Shown piece by piece: positions 34,272-42,134 of a stretch of 44,229 bases of DNA (position 1 is the first letter of the stretch; each line of letters opens with the position of its first letter). The notes under the pieces are model-generated. The model made no database searches, was not told the origin of the DNA, and saw nothing but the letters and a program-made list of their open reading frames with translations. Both the position numbers and the translations under genes were made by a program. Source of the stretch: Prochlorococcus sp. AG-402-K22 (GTDB lineage Bacteria > Cyanobacteriota > Cyanobacteriia > PCC-6307 > Cyanobiaceae). The stretch spans positions 1-44,229 of the forward strand of contig QCIJ01000015.1 of NCBI GenBank assembly GCA_003216755.1, read 5' to 3'.

Positions 34272-36248
34272 ATGGAGCTATCTCAACTAAAAGTATTTTT
34301 TGAAGTTTCAGAACATCTAAACTTTTCAAAAGCTGCTAAAAAACTACATCTTAGTCAACCTGCAGTTTCTATAAGAATTAAATCTCTTGAAAAATCACTA
34401 AAAGTTGAATTATTCAAAAGATCTCAAAACAAGTTGGAATTAACCGAAGCCGGAATAGAAACAAAAAAAACATGCCTGAAAATATTTGAAGAAATATCAT
34501 TATTGCAAGAAAAATTAAATGAAGAAAAACACCAGGAAGAAAAATTAAATTTATTCTTCAACGTCAATACACAAGAAAATCTAATAAGCAAATTAATTTT
34601 AATTTTCGAAGATTCGTTGAAAGAATTAATTAAGATTAATTATTTTTCATGCTTTTCTGAAAAAGAGATATTTGAAAAAGTCAATAACATTAATAATTCC
34701 TTCGGAATAGTTTCTTCAGAATCTTCAGGCTTAAATACAAATTCTATTCCTTGCTTCCCAAATGAAATAGTTCTCCTAAAGAAAAATTCAACCAATAGAT
34801 CATTAGATTTCTCAAATTTAGAAAGTATTAAGAATAAAAAAATATTATTTCCTGAAAAAAATTCAGATGAATACACAATTATTGAAAATAGGCTATGGAT
34901 AGCAGGTTATAAATTTGAAGATTTCGATAACAAGAAATTTGTAAGCCCTGCCTTAATTAATTCATTAACTAAAAATAGCGATTGGTTAGCTATTAGTACT
35001 TTAAATATATTCGAGAGGGAAAATCTAGAGGGTATTGAAACTATAAAGTTAGATGAACTTTTTATACCTTATACAAAGTATCTTATTTTCAATAAAGGTA
35101 ATGAAAATAATAATCTAAAAAACTTCAATAAGTTGCTTGAACTATTAATTGAACTATCTTCAAAATCTGTAGATGAAGTTCAGGAATCTATATTGAGGAA
35201 AGATATTAATCACCACAATAATCTGACCTATAAGGATAATTTTTTACCATTTCAGAAAATTTATTTAAATAATATAGATAGAAATAATAAAACCAATCTC
35301 GATGTTAAAATAGGAGTTCAACACGACACTATTCAAACATCACTAGCTTCAATAATTCCAGAAAAACTTTGTTTATTTGATTTATTCCTTAATGAATGTA
35401 ATAGAAAAGAGAACATCTCCCCTAAATGGATAAATCATAATTCTGCCTACCCAATAATCTCAAAACTAAAAACTGAAGAACTTGATTTCGGTATTGTAGG
35501 AGATTATGCAATTTCTCATCTAGCAAATCAGGAAACTAATTCTGCCGAAGATATTGTTTTGGTTAGTTTTGTGAGCATAAATCCTGAGGGAGGCGGTTCT
35601 AATTTAATATTACCTAGAGATTCCAACGTCAAATCTTTAGATGAATTTTCTAAAGGTTCAACCATTGCAGTTCCATTTTTATCTACAGCTTATGGATCTT
35701 TACTTTATAACCTTAAGTCTCAAAATTTGAGAAAAGAAGTAACCTTGAAAGACTATAGCATTAATAAAATAAATTCCATTAAAGAAACGAATGTTGATGC
35801 ATTTGCTTTCTTTACTCCATTTGATTATTTATTAGAATCAACAAAAGATTTTGAAATTTTAAATGAAAGTATTAGCGCACCAATTTCGTATTATGGTGTT
35901 TTGGTGAGAAAAGCGTTTTTACAGAAGAATGAAGATATTGTTAAGGCATTTATAAAGTCGCTTATAAGTGCAAAATATTGGTTTTATTCAGCTTCCTCAA
36001 CCATAAAAAAAATTAGTAAATGGAGTGGAGTAAGCGAAAAAATTGTCAACTCAATTTTAGGAAATAGAGTTGGCAAAGATTGTCATTACATACCTGATAT
36101 GAAAATCAGGAAAGATTGGATTGATACTTATACGAATGAAATATATTTTGAACCTGGCACTCTAGAATTTAATCAAACTACAAAGAAAAATCCAATTATT
36201 TTTGAGGATTTACTAAATGATGCTTATAAAGAATTAAATCTTAAATAA
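34272..36248 (+). CDS. LysR-type regulator fused to an SsuA/TauA-like substrate-binding domain
   Basis: At 658 residues this is more than twice the length of a LysR regulator. Residues 1-60 are a typical LysR winged helix-turn-helix (MELSQLKVFFEVSEHLNFSKAAKKLHLSQPAVS...). Residues about 92-300 fit a diverged LysR effector domain. Residues about 344-600 resemble NMT1/SsuA/TauA-type binding proteins: KIGVQHDTIQTSLASI, LDFGIVGDYAISHLA, AVPFLSTAYGSLLYNL, FAFFTPFDYLLE and YYGVLVRKAFLQKNEDIVKAFIKS. There is no signal peptide, so the second domain would sense ligand in the cytoplasm. It lies between the AprA-like operon and the transporter operon and probably controls one or both. The fusion is read directly; its ligand is unknown. 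Confidence 0.85.
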   Translation: MELSQLKVFFEVSEHLNFSKAAKKLHLSQPAVSIRIKSLEKSLKVELFKRSQNKLELTEAGIETKKTCLKIFEEISLLQEKLNEEKHQEEKLNLFFNVNTQENLISKLILIFEDSLKELIKINYFSCFSEKEIFEKVNNINNSFGIVSSESSGLNTNSIPCFPNEIVLLKKNSTNRSLDFSNLESIKNKKILFPEKNSDEYTIIENRLWIAGYKFEDFDNKKFVSPALINSLTKNSDWLAISTLNIFERENLEGIETIKLDELFIPYTKYLIFNKGNENNNLKNFNKLLELLIELSSKSVDEVQESILRKDINHHNNLTYKDNFLPFQKIYLNNIDRNNKTNLDVKIGVQHDTIQTSLASIIPEKLCLFDLFLNECNRKENISPKWINHNSAYPIISKLKTEELDFGIVGDYAISHLANQETNSAEDIVLVSFVSINPEGGGSNLILPRDSNVKSLDEFSKGSTIAVPFLSTAYGSLLYNLKSQNLRKEVTLKDYSINKINSIKETNVDAFAFFTPFDYLLESTKDFEILNESISAPISYYGVLVRKAFLQKNEDIVKAFIKSLISAKYWFYSASSTIKKISKWSGVSEKIVNSILGNRVGKDCHYIPDMKIRKDWIDTYTNEIYFEPGTLEFNQTTKKNPIIFEDLLNDAYKELNLK

Positions 36249-36408
36249 CTAAGAATTTATAACTAAGTATTAATAGAACAAAAGAGCTAATTAAATTATT
36301 TATCTGAAGTTTAGGAAAATTACTATAAAAAAAATTAATAGTTATTTAGAAAATATTTACCTATCAATTTCTTAAGGATCTAATTCTAAATTTAATTTTT
36401 AAAATTTT

Positions 36409-37221
36409 TTATTGGTTTTGTTTCTCAAATGCTTTTATACTCTCCTCTCTAATTAAACTATGGCAAATTTGTCTCAATTCTATAAATCTTTTTGAATCTG
36501 TTGTTTCTTTATCCCTTGGTCGAGGAAGATCAACTTTTAAATCTCTTTTGATTTTTCCAGGGAGCGTACTCATTAACAAAATTCTATCAGCTAAAAAAAC
36601 AGCCTCATCAATATCATGAGTTACGAAAACAACAGTTATCTTAAATTCTCTCCAAATTTTCAGAAGATTTTCTTGCATAATAATTCTTGTTTGAGAGTCA
36701 AGTGCTCCAAAAGGTTCATCCATTAATAAAACATCGGGATAATTTGCTAATGCTCTTGCAATTCCAACTCTTTGTTGCATTCCTCCAGATAATTCATTTG
36801 GATAATGATTTGCATATTTTGAAAGGCCAATCATATCTAAAAATTTTGCGGCTATTTCTTCTGGAGACTCATTCCCCTTTTTATTGATACTAGGGCCAAA
36901 TGAAATATTCTCTTTTACTGTTTTCCAAGGATATAAAGAATATTGTTGAAACACCATCCCCATTTCAGGACTAGGTTTATTTATTACCTTATTATCTAAA
37001 GAAATTTTTCCATTAGATGGATTTACAAATCCTGCGATGCCATTCAATAGTGAAGACTTACCACATCCAGAAGGTCCCAATATACATACAAATTCTCCGG
37101 GATTAATTGTTGCAGAGATATCTTTTAGGGCATAAATTTGCTCATTACGAGAAGAATAGCTTATTGAGATATTATCAATTACTACTTTCCCTTTTGTTTT
37201 TGTAAGTATGTTTTGATTCAT
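36409..37221 (-). CDS. NitT/TauT-type ABC transporter, ATPase
   Basis: The 270-residue ATPase has Walker A LGPSGCGKSSLLNGI, the Q-loop in GMVFQQYSLYPWKTV, the signature LSGGMQQRVGIARA, Walker B LLMDEPFGALD and VTHDIDEAVFLADR, all typical of the TauB/SsuB/NrtD group. It is the last gene of the five-gene minus-strand operon, 23 bp after the amidase. The 160-bp spacer to the convergent LysR-fusion gene (36249-36408) is AT-rich, with no convincing terminator. Confidence 0.92.
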   Translation of the reverse strand: MNQNILTKTKGKVVIDNISISYSSRNEQIYALKDISATINPGEFVCILGPSGCGKSSLLNGIAGFVNPSNGKISLDNKVINKPSPEMGMVFQQYSLYPWKTVKENISFGPSINKKGNESPEEIAAKFLDMIGLSKYANHYPNELSGGMQQRVGIARALANYPDVLLMDEPFGALDSQTRIIMQENLLKIWREFKITVVFVTHDIDEAVFLADRILLMSTLPGKIKRDLKVDLPRPRDKETTDSKRFIELRQICHSLIREESIKAFEKQNQ

Positions 37222-37244
37222 TGTAGAAAATTTAGTTTAAGAAT

Positions 37245-38615
37245 CTATTCCTGATGAATAGGAAAATTTTTTAGAAGAGTTTCAGCAACAAAGCCAACTT
37301 TTGAATCTTCAAAAGCCTTACCAAAAATAGTTACACCAAATGGCATACCATTTTCATAGAAAGCAGCTGGTATTGAAATTCCACTTAAATCTAAAATATT
37401 TGCAAAATATGAATAGTATCCTAAGTTGCTATTTAAACCGATAGGATCTTTTTTAAGATCAGAAATTTTACATAATAAACCTACTGTAGGTGTCATTAGA
37501 AATTCATTAAAACCTAGTTCCAATTCTAAAAAATGTTGTATTTCTTTAACTCTCTCTTGAGCTTCAAAAACATCTTTACCACTCCACTTTTGACCATTTT
37601 CTAAAATCTTTAAGGTTGTATCTAAAACAGCATTTTTATTTTTTGTAAGGAATTCATATAGAGAGGAGTATCTTTCGGCTACCCAAGGGCCATCGAATAA
37701 CATTCTTCCTGCCTCCAAGAACATCGAGAAATCTATCGTAATAATCTCAATATCATCTTCTTGAAGTTTCTCTAATAAATTTTCATATAATCTTCTTGCC
37801 TCTTTATTGCCAAAGAAATTTCTTTGTTTATCTTCAGGTACTCTTATCTTAATTCTTTCCTTAATTTTCTGAATTTGAAAATTTCCTCTATGGAAGTCAT
37901 ATCGTAAAGTTTCATCTTTTTTTGAATCAGAAAAAGCAATATGCGCTATTTCTAGAGCATCTTTTACCGACAAGGCAAATACAGATGGGCAATCAAGACT
38001 GGGACAACAAGGGACGAAACCTTTAGTACTTAAAGTTCCTTTAGTAGGCTTTAGTCCAATAATATTATTCATAGCAGCGGGTATTCGTCCAGATCCACCT
38101 GTATCAGTTCCAATAGAAAAACAAACTTGTTTTTTAGCAACTGACAAAGCAGAGCCTGAACTAGAACCACCAGATATATATTCATCATTAAAAGCGGAGG
38201 TACAAACTCCATAAGGCGATCGAGTACCATTTAATCCAGTTGCAAACTGATCAAGATTTGTTTTGCCAAGGCAAATTGCTCCAGCATTTTCCAAAGCTTG
38301 TACTACTGGAGAAGATTGTTCTGGAAAATATGAATATTTTGGACATGCTGCTGTAGTTGCTAGACCCTCAACATCAATATTATCTTTTACAGAAAAAGGT
38401 ATACCCCATAATGGTTTATTCTTTCGTGATGATGTTGAGACTAATTCTGCAATTTTGATAGCCTCTGATCTTTTCCTAAGTGAAATCCATATTTTACCCT
38501 TGAAGTCTTTTTCAATTCTTTCATAACAGTCATTTATAAGATCAAGTGGGCTCAAACTTGAATCATCATATAATTCTCTGATTGAGTTTAAGTTAAGTTT
38601 ATTTTTCAAAATCAT
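37245..38615 (-). CDS. Amidase-signature hydrolase, allophanate-hydrolase-like
   Basis: The 456-residue protein contains the full amidase signature: catalytic Lys77 in GIPFSVKDNID, cis-Ser within GGSSSGSA (151-153) and nucleophile Ser175 in GTDTGGSGRIPA. The surroundings (TTAACPKYSY, GKTNLDQFATGLNGTRSPYG, NNIIGLKPTKGTLSTKG, SLDCPSVFALSV) are those of the amidase domain of allophanate hydrolase (AtzF/DUR2), not GatA. The C-terminal domain of full-length allophanate hydrolase (about 600 residues) is absent. It would release ammonia from an amide or ureide. It lies inside an ABC import operon, after a hairpin terminator and before the ATPase gene. Confidence 0.85.
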   Translation of the reverse strand: MILKNKLNLNSIRELYDDSSLSPLDLINDCYERIEKDFKGKIWISLRKRSEAIKIAELVSTSSRKNKPLWGIPFSVKDNIDVEGLATTAACPKYSYFPEQSSPVVQALENAGAICLGKTNLDQFATGLNGTRSPYGVCTSAFNDEYISGGSSSGSALSVAKKQVCFSIGTDTGGSGRIPAAMNNIIGLKPTKGTLSTKGFVPCCPSLDCPSVFALSVKDALEIAHIAFSDSKKDETLRYDFHRGNFQIQKIKERIKIRVPEDKQRNFFGNKEARRLYENLLEKLQEDDIEIITIDFSMFLEAGRMLFDGPWVAERYSSLYEFLTKNKNAVLDTTLKILENGQKWSGKDVFEAQERVKEIQHFLELELGFNEFLMTPTVGLLCKISDLKKDPIGLNSNLGYYSYFANILDLSGISIPAAFYENGMPFGVTIFGKAFEDSKVGFVAETLLKNFPIHQE

Positions 38616-38640
38616 TTACTAATGTGAATAAAGAGTATAT

Positions 38641-38670
38641 AAAAAAAGAGGGTTTTACCCCCCTTTTTTT
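38641..38670 (-). terminator. Intra-operon terminator/attenuator between binding protein and amidase
   Basis: The stretch A7-GAGGG-tttta-CCCCCC-T7 forms a strong hairpin flanked by A and T tracts and reads as an intrinsic terminator on either strand. It sits between the stop of the binding-protein gene (38683) and the start of the amidase (38615). It would reduce expression of the amidase and ATPase relative to the binding protein, a common way to obtain excess binding protein. Confidence 0.85.
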
Positions 38671-38682
38671 ATGAATTAAATG

Positions 38683-39714
38683 TTAATCCACAACTTTTTC
38701 TAAATAAGATGGATCAAGGAATTTTTCGTAATCCTTCCTTTTAAGTTGTTTTGGTAAACGTTTCTGGGAGACAAGAAACTTAGATGTTTTAACAAGTGTG
38801 TCTGCAAAACCTCCGATATCATCAGATGTACCCATATATTGAGAAGTTAGCTGTTTTTTGCAAGGAACCATTTCTGTGCCTTTCATCATTCGAGTGGCAT
38901 CCTCCAAATCCAAAGATAATTCTTCAGCAATTATTTTTGCCGTTTTTGCTGGATTATTGATCCAGAAATCAATACCTGCGCATTCAGCTTTAACAAACTT
39001 TTCAACATATTCTGGATATTTTTTGGCGAACGACTTCATTACAACTCCAACGTCCCAAGTCGGATAACCTCTTTTTTCCATTATTCCAGAAGTCATAAAA
39101 ATGTTACCTCCCCTTTTTACAGCTTTATCTAAGTTAGGCTCCCAAAACCAAGCTGCATCAAGATCTCCTCTCGCCCAAGCCGCTGCAATATCATTTGGTC
39201 TTAAATCTAGAATTGTCATCGATGAAGGATCAATTCCTTCATCAGCAAGAGCTTGCAGTAAAAGGTAATGAGTTGTGGAACCAAAAGGAGCTGCAACAGT
39301 TTTTCCTTTTAAATCTTTGAAAGATTTTATATTTGCATCAGTTCTGACAACCATTGCTTCTACAAAATCAAGCATATTTAGAACCATGATTCCATCAATT
39401 GGTAGTTTTCTTGTAACTCCAATTGCAGTAGGAGGATTACCTAAACCTCCAAAATCCACTTGTTTTGCGGCGATAGCTCTTAACATGTCTCCTCCACCAC
39501 CAACTTTGATATGCTCAACTTCTACACCAGGCATTTCTTTTTGAATGAGACCTAAATTCTTTGTAACCAACTGAGCATTTACTAAGTTTAAATAACCCAC
39601 TGTAATTTTTTTTGGTTTTGCAAATGCTTCAATGGGAAAAGTCATCATTAGAAGTGTCATTGCAGAAAGTGATCCAAAAAGAGTTTTGGACACTTTATTC
39701 AAAATGTTTTTCAT
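38683..39714 (-). CDS. TauA-like periplasmic substrate-binding protein
   Basis: The 343-residue protein has a signal peptide ending near residue 32 (PIEAFA), then the NitT/TauT fold. Matching segments to taurine-binding proteins are KITVGYLNLVNAQLVTKNLG, GGGGDMLRAIAAKQVDFGGLGNPP, VAAPFGSTTHYLLLQALADEGI and RPNDIAAAWARGDLDAAWFWEP. TauA is the closest family I can see, which suggests a small zwitterionic or sulfonate-like ligand; binding specificity cannot be read from this. It precedes the hairpin at 38641-38670. Confidence 0.9.
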   Translation of the reverse strand: MKNILNKVSKTLFGSLSAMTLLMMTFPIEAFAKPKKITVGYLNLVNAQLVTKNLGLIQKEMPGVEVEHIKVGGGGDMLRAIAAKQVDFGGLGNPPTAIGVTRKLPIDGIMVLNMLDFVEAMVVRTDANIKSFKDLKGKTVAAPFGSTTHYLLLQALADEGIDPSSMTILDLRPNDIAAAWARGDLDAAWFWEPNLDKAVKRGGNIFMTSGIMEKRGYPTWDVGVVMKSFAKKYPEYVEKFVKAECAGIDFWINNPAKTAKIIAEELSLDLEDATRMMKGTEMVPCKKQLTSQYMGTSDDIGGFADTLVKTSKFLVSQKRLPKQLKRKDYEKFLDPSYLEKVVD

Positions 39715-39791
39715 TTTTTTTTAGATAAAAATCTTTAAGGATAAAGGTTGTTTTTTGTCCGATAAATGGACTTTGGCTTGATAATTGAAGC

Positions 39792-40622
39792 CTAGGGCCC
39801 GAGATATCGGGTCCAAGGCATCAAAATTCTTCCTATAAATCGCATAAATATATCAAGACCAATTCCTGTTAGGCCTAAAACTATTAATCCCATAATCACA
39901 ACATCTGATAACAAAAACTTTGCCGCATCCCAAATCATCCAACCAATCCCTGCAGATGCCGCAACAATTTCAGCCGCTACTAAGACTGTATAAGTAAAGC
40001 CTAGTGATATTCTCATTCCTGCAAGTATTGTTGGACCAGCTGCTGGAAGATAAACATTAAAAAGTATTGTTTTCTTTGATGCACCTAAACCTTTGGCGAC
40101 TCTTAGGTAAACAGGATCAATATTTTGAACTGCTTGTATGGTGGCTATTATCAGTCCTGGCAATGCTGCTAAAAATAGAAGAGCAAGTTTTGATTCTTCT
40201 CCAATACCTAACCACATTACCAAAAGTGTATATAAACCTAGAGGAGGCAATGGTCTATAAAACTCTATTAAAGGATTTAATAGGGCTCTAGCTATTTTTG
40301 ATGCCCCCATTAAAACGCCCATTGGAATACCTACAATGCAAGCCATAATGAATGCAGCTAATATCCTATTTACGCTTGTGAATACATGAACAAATAATGT
40401 ATTTCCTTGGTAACCTTCAGTTGAGACCTCTATAAAAGATTGCCAAATTTTTAAAGGGCCTGGGAGAAAAAGTTCATCAGCCAAGCCGGTTTCAGTAACT
40501 ACAACCCATGTAATAAATAAAATATTTACAGTTAACATCGAATACGCAAAAGTTTTTTTACGCATAAAAGGAGGAATAAATTTTTTGATATTTCTTTTAT
40601 TTTTTATTCGATTATTATTCAT
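39792..40622 (-). CDS. NitT/TauT-type ABC transporter, permease
   Basis: The 276-residue permease has about six membrane helices and the EAA-loop region typical of TauC/SsuC (VYLRVAKGLGASKKTILFNVYLPAAGPTI). MGVLMGASKIARALLNPLIEFYRPLPPLGLYTLLVMWLGIG precedes it and GIGWMIWDAAKFL follows. It would form a homodimeric channel with the ATPase. It starts 5 bp after the M20 hydrolase stop and ends 77 bp before the binding-protein gene. Confidence 0.92.
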   Translation of the reverse strand: MNNNRIKNKRNIKKFIPPFMRKKTFAYSMLTVNILFITWVVVTETGLADELFLPGPLKIWQSFIEVSTEGYQGNTLFVHVFTSVNRILAAFIMACIVGIPMGVLMGASKIARALLNPLIEFYRPLPPLGLYTLLVMWLGIGEESKLALLFLAALPGLIIATIQAVQNIDPVYLRVAKGLGASKKTILFNVYLPAAGPTILAGMRISLGFTYTVLVAAEIVAASAGIGWMIWDAAKFLLSDVVIMGLIVLGLTGIGLDIFMRFIGRILMPWTRYLGP

Positions 40623-40627
40623 TATTT

Positions 40628-41926
40628 TTATAAACCTTCTTCAATTCCTAAAATTTCAATAATCGTCAAAGCATACATTTTTGCAGCAACAACAGCTTTA
40701 GTTATAGAGATACTCTCATTATCCGGAGCCCAACCATCCTCTCCAGGACCAAAAGTAACTGCATTTATTCCAACTTCTCTAAATCTAATTGTGTCGTTAA
40801 ACGCATTTTTTCTATTTGGGATAGCTTCTTCACCCATAAATTTCGAATAAACCTTATTGATTGATAAACAAGGTTCTTCGTTGAGAGGGACAGGTTCAGT
40901 AGCAGGAACGAAAAGAGAATCTTTTACTTGATTTATTTTGTAAGAGATATCTTTTCTATCTTCCACAAAACACTTAACTTCATTTTCGATATCGAGGATT
41001 ATACTTTCAAGATTCATCCCAGGAACAATTCCCACAACAGCCAGAGTTATTGTGCAAGAATCAGGAGAGAACTGCATCTCCCCAGGTAAGCCCCCTCTTA
41101 TACGAACAATTGTTGTACAAGGAGGGGTATGGCCCATGAAATCAGTAATTTCATGAGTAAAAGGCATTTTTTCTAAATATGAAATTAACCTAGCCGCTTC
41201 AACAATTGCATTATTACTTGTATCAGGACGCCAAATATGGGCTTTGTCTCCCTCAATTGTTACCTCGATAAGACAATGCCCTCCATTGGCTATAGACAAA
41301 TTCATACCCCAATCGCCCTTAGTAGCATCACCACCATATGCAGTTGGTTCTGCAGTAATTGAATAATCAGCTTTAATTCCTATCTCTTTAGTTAGATATA
41401 TTGATCCATGAGTTCCATCTCTCTCTTCATCTACGCAAAAGCAATACATTAGATCGCCTTTTAACTTAATCCCATTTTCAACTAATGCTTGAGCAGCAAG
41501 AATAGTACAAGCTAGGTTTCCCCTTGTATCAGATGACCCCCGAGCATATAAAAGGTCTCCATCTCTTGTAGCCTCAAATGGTTTGTAATTAGTTTTATTC
41601 CACTTTTGAGGTTCTACAACTGGATATGTATCCATATGGTCATTCATCATTAAAACAGGACCCTTTCCTTTACCTTTTAAAATCCCAACAACATTCGGTC
41701 GATGGGGAACACTTTCGTATCTTTCAACATCCATTCCTAATGCTTCTAATTTGCCTGAAATAAGCATCGCAATTGCTTCTTCTTCTCCTCCAGGCAAGTC
41801 AGGATCAAGTGGATCGCAAGCTCTTGGTTGCCCTGCTTTTATTAATTCTGCAGCCAATTCGAGCCACCTTTCTTCAGTTATGCCATTTAAAATTTTCTGC
41901 TCAAATTCTGAAAAATCTTGCTCCAT
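40628..41926 (-). CDS. M20-family metallohydrolase (ArgE/DapE/YlmB-like)
   Basis: The frame opens at GTG 41947, but ATG 41926 gives a natural N-terminus (MEQDFSEFEQKIL) and fits the predicted transcript start. The about 432-residue protein has the M20 ligands MMNDHMDTYPV (His, Asp), RGSSDTRGN (bridging Asp), CVDEERDGTHG (catalytic Glu pair) and AEPTAYGG. The last metal ligand, usually in FGPG...AH-x2-DE, appears here as FGPGEDGWAPDNES, with Trp where His is expected. Relatives remove acyl, formyl or carbamoyl groups from amines. First gene of the transporter operon; 5 bp to the permease. Confidence 0.85.
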   Translation of the reverse strand: MEQDFSEFEQKILNGITEERWLELAAELIKAGQPRACDPLDPDLPGGEEEAIAMLISGKLEALGMDVERYESVPHRPNVVGILKGKGKGPVLMMNDHMDTYPVVEPQKWNKTNYKPFEATRDGDLLYARGSSDTRGNLACTILAAQALVENGIKLKGDLMYCFCVDEERDGTHGSIYLTKEIGIKADYSITAEPTAYGGDATKGDWGMNLSIANGGHCLIEVTIEGDKAHIWRPDTSNNAIVEAARLISYLEKMPFTHEITDFMGHTPPCTTIVRIRGGLPGEMQFSPDSCTITLAVVGIVPGMNLESIILDIENEVKCFVEDRKDISYKINQVKDSLFVPATEPVPLNEEPCLSINKVYSKFMGEEAIPNRKNAFNDTIRFREVGINAVTFGPGEDGWAPDNESISITKAVVAAKMYALTIIEILGIEEGL

Positions 41927-41947
41927 AAAGTAATATGCATTGAACAC

Positions 41948-42018
41948 AAATTAAAAAAAATTAAAAACTTTGACTGTATTCAGTTATACGAAAAACGAAT
42001 TAAAAACCAGACTATAAT
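41948..42018. promoter_or_regulatory. Bidirectional NtcA-type promoter (box 41976-41989)
   Basis: Bases 41976-41989 read GTA-ttcagtta-TAC, a perfect GTA-N8-TAC. On the plus side TATAAT lies at 42013-42018 after a 23-bp spacer. On the minus side TAATTT (TAN3T) lies at 41953-41948 after a 22-bp spacer. Both spacings match NtcA-activated promoters (box centred near -41). The minus transcript would start near 41941, just before ATG 41926 of the M20 gene; the plus transcript near 42025, giving a leader of about 110 bases for the LysR gene. This is the strongest regulatory signal in the window. Confidence 0.75.
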
Positions 42019-42134
42019 GCAAAAAACTCATCACTCTATTTATATTTTGGAATCATTTTTTCGATACATAAAAAATTTTTTTTGAAAATTATTTCAAAAT
42101 TTGAGTTTAAAACCTAAAAATTTCTCATTAAAAA

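Noticed and set aside
37245..38615. Glutamyl-tRNA amidotransferase subunit A (gatA)
   Set aside because: The residues around the triad match allophanate-hydrolase amidase domains, and it is embedded in an import operon rather than with other translation genes.
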